Assembly (NCBI RefSeq): GCF_030268685.1
Contig: NZ_BSRQ01000008.1
Location: 62,001-126,000 of the forward strand
Source of the DNA: Microtetraspora sp. NBRC 13810
GTDB taxonomy: Bacteria > Actinomycetota > Actinomycetes > Streptosporangiales > Streptosporangiaceae
Direction of reading: 5' to 3'
Length of the DNA: 64,000 nt
Under the pieces are notes generated by a model. The model did not search any database. It was given only the letters and a program-made list of their open reading frames with translations, and was not told the DNA's origin. The translations under genes and the position numbers were made by a program. The number at the start of each line of letters is the position of its first letter. The stretch's first letter is position 1. Shown here piece after piece: positions 63,103-64,000 of this stretch.

Positions 63103-63987
63103 TCATCCCTTGACCGCCCCGGCGGACATGCCCTGCACCAGGTAGCGCTGGATCACCGCGAAGACGAGCACGACGGGCAGCGCGGCCACGACGCCGCCGG
63201 CGGCCAGCGCGCCGAAGTCGACGCTGAACTCGCCCAGCGTGTACGCCAGCCCGACGGGCACGGTGAACTTCTCCTGGTCGCTGATGAACATCAGCGCGAA
63301 GAGGAAGTTGTTCCAGCTGTGGATGAAGGCGAACGAGCCGACCGCCACCAGGGCGGGACGCAGCATCGGCAGCACCACGGCGAAGAACGCGCGCAGCCGG
63401 GTGCAGCCGTCCACCCAGGCGGCCTCCTCCAGCTCCATCGGGATGTTCTTGATGAAGCCGCTGATGAGGATCAGCGAGAGCGGAAGCTGGAACACCGTCT
63501 CGGCGATGACCAGGCTCCACAGCGTGTTCACCAGGCCGAGCGTGCGGAAGATCTCGAACAGCGGGATGAGCATCATCGCGCCCGGGATGAACTGCGTGCA
63601 CAGCATCGCGACCATGAACAGCCGCTTGCCGCGGAAGTCGTAGCGGGCCAGCGCGTACCCCCCGGCCAGCGCGATCACCGTGGTGGCCACCAGCGAGGCC
63701 GCGCCGACCAGCAGGCTGTTCCGGAAGAAGACCGCGAAGCCCAGGCCGTTCCAGATGGTCGCGAAGTTCTCCAGCGTGATCGGCCAGGGAATCAGCGAGG
63801 ACGAGCCGCGCGGGCGCAGCGCGAAGACCAGCATCCAGTAGAAGGGGACCAGGGTGAACAGCAGGTACAGGCCGAGCGGTACATAGATCTGCCAGCGGCT
63901 GACCCGCTGGGCGGAGGCGGGCCGGTGCCGCGGCCGGGGCGGCGCGGGCGGCGCGTCGTGCCGGGGCGGGGCGGTCTGGGTCGTCAT
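63103..63987 (-). CDS. carbohydrate ABC transporter permease (MalG type)
   Basis: A 294-residue inner-membrane subunit with six helices. The N-terminal tail is Pro-rich. The EAA loop that meets the ATPase is MELEEAAWVDGCTRLRAFFAVVLPMLRPAL near 200. LYLLFTLVPFYWMLVFALRP forms the first helix. It is the second permease gene, since the stop of another lies just before it. With the lipoprotein at 56877 it forms the importer of the locus. Confidence 0.94.
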   Translation of the reverse strand: MTTQTAPPRHDAPPAPPRPRHRPASAQRVSRWQIYVPLGLYLLFTLVPFYWMLVFALRPRGSSSLIPWPITLENFATIWNGLGFAVFFRNSLLVGAASLVATTVIALAGGYALARYDFRGKRLFMVAMLCTQFIPGAMMLIPLFEIFRTLGLVNTLWSLVIAETVFQLPLSLILISGFIKNIPMELEEAAWVDGCTRLRAFFAVVLPMLRPALVAVGSFAFIHSWNNFLFALMFISDQEKFTVPVGLAYTLGEFSVDFGALAAGGVVAALPVVLVFAVIQRYLVQGMSAGAVKG

Positions 63988-64000
63988 CAGCGGGCTCCGA
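63987..64000 (-). CDS. 3' end of an upstream gene, presumably the MalF-type permease
   Basis: Only the last residues (GAR and a TGA stop sharing a base with the next ATG) lie in the window. The one-base overlap and the usual order of sugar ABC operons make the first permease gene the likely identity; the sequence itself is too short to show it. Confidence 0.4.

Overview
The window is 64 kb of very GC-rich chromosome from an actinomycete. The strongest clue is the conserved translation block proS, rimP, nusA, ylxR, infB, DUF503, rbfA, nrnA, truB, ribF, rpsO, pnp, M16 peptidase, dapB, with dapA and rnj further on. GTG starts are common, several starts look leaderless, and regulators of the GntR, IclR, MocR and CGNR type are frequent. 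A member of the Streptosporangiales (Nonomuraea/Streptosporangium-like) fits best, but this is inference from gene content and order, not from a marker gene.

Layout. 1-5472: a broken reading frame at the left edge, a PhoD-type phosphatase, a family 3 glycosidase (NagZ-like), a small secreted Asn-rich protein, an ATP-grasp enzyme and an SDR. 5535-14268: single genes (DUF2252, VOC, GntR, acetyltransferase, CutC, DUF6986 aldolase-like protein, ferredoxin-NADP reductase, unknowns). 14333-34376: the information-processing core. Two ferritin-like proteins lie between proS and rimP, and an LCAT-type lipase and a Trm11-like methyltransferase lie between truB and ribF. 34413-52863: dapB and dapA-rnj-DUF402 are separated by about 14.5 kb of accessory DNA. 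This holds remnants of TetR, ArsR, VOC and LysR genes, menA, a MocR/EamA pair, two adjacent regulators made only of two GntR winged helices each, an iron-box-controlled ABC pair, RadC and a GntR/UTRA regulator. 53053-64000: a pectin/uronate catabolic locus.

How the genes work together. The right end reads as a nearly complete oxidative route. Secreted pectate lyase makes oligogalacturonides, and a lipoprotein plus permeases import sugar. An extended SDR oxidises uronate, an enolase-superfamily enzyme and a KdgD-like enzyme make 2-oxoglutarate semialdehyde, and a convergent aldehyde dehydrogenase beside an IclR regulator makes 2-oxoglutarate. The ABC pair at 43964-47816 is asymmetric: one subunit keeps Walker A/B and has lost the signature, the other is the reverse. 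It sits behind a 17/19 match to the DtxR/IdeR iron box, which suggests siderophore or metal transport.

The features most worth following are the paired tandem-GntR proteins (42217-43263) with their divergent small Cys-containing partner, the half-site ABC pair, the double-truncation scar at 36384-36387, and the structured leader before dapA. No rRNA, tRNA, CRISPR array, phage or intact insertion sequence was recognised.
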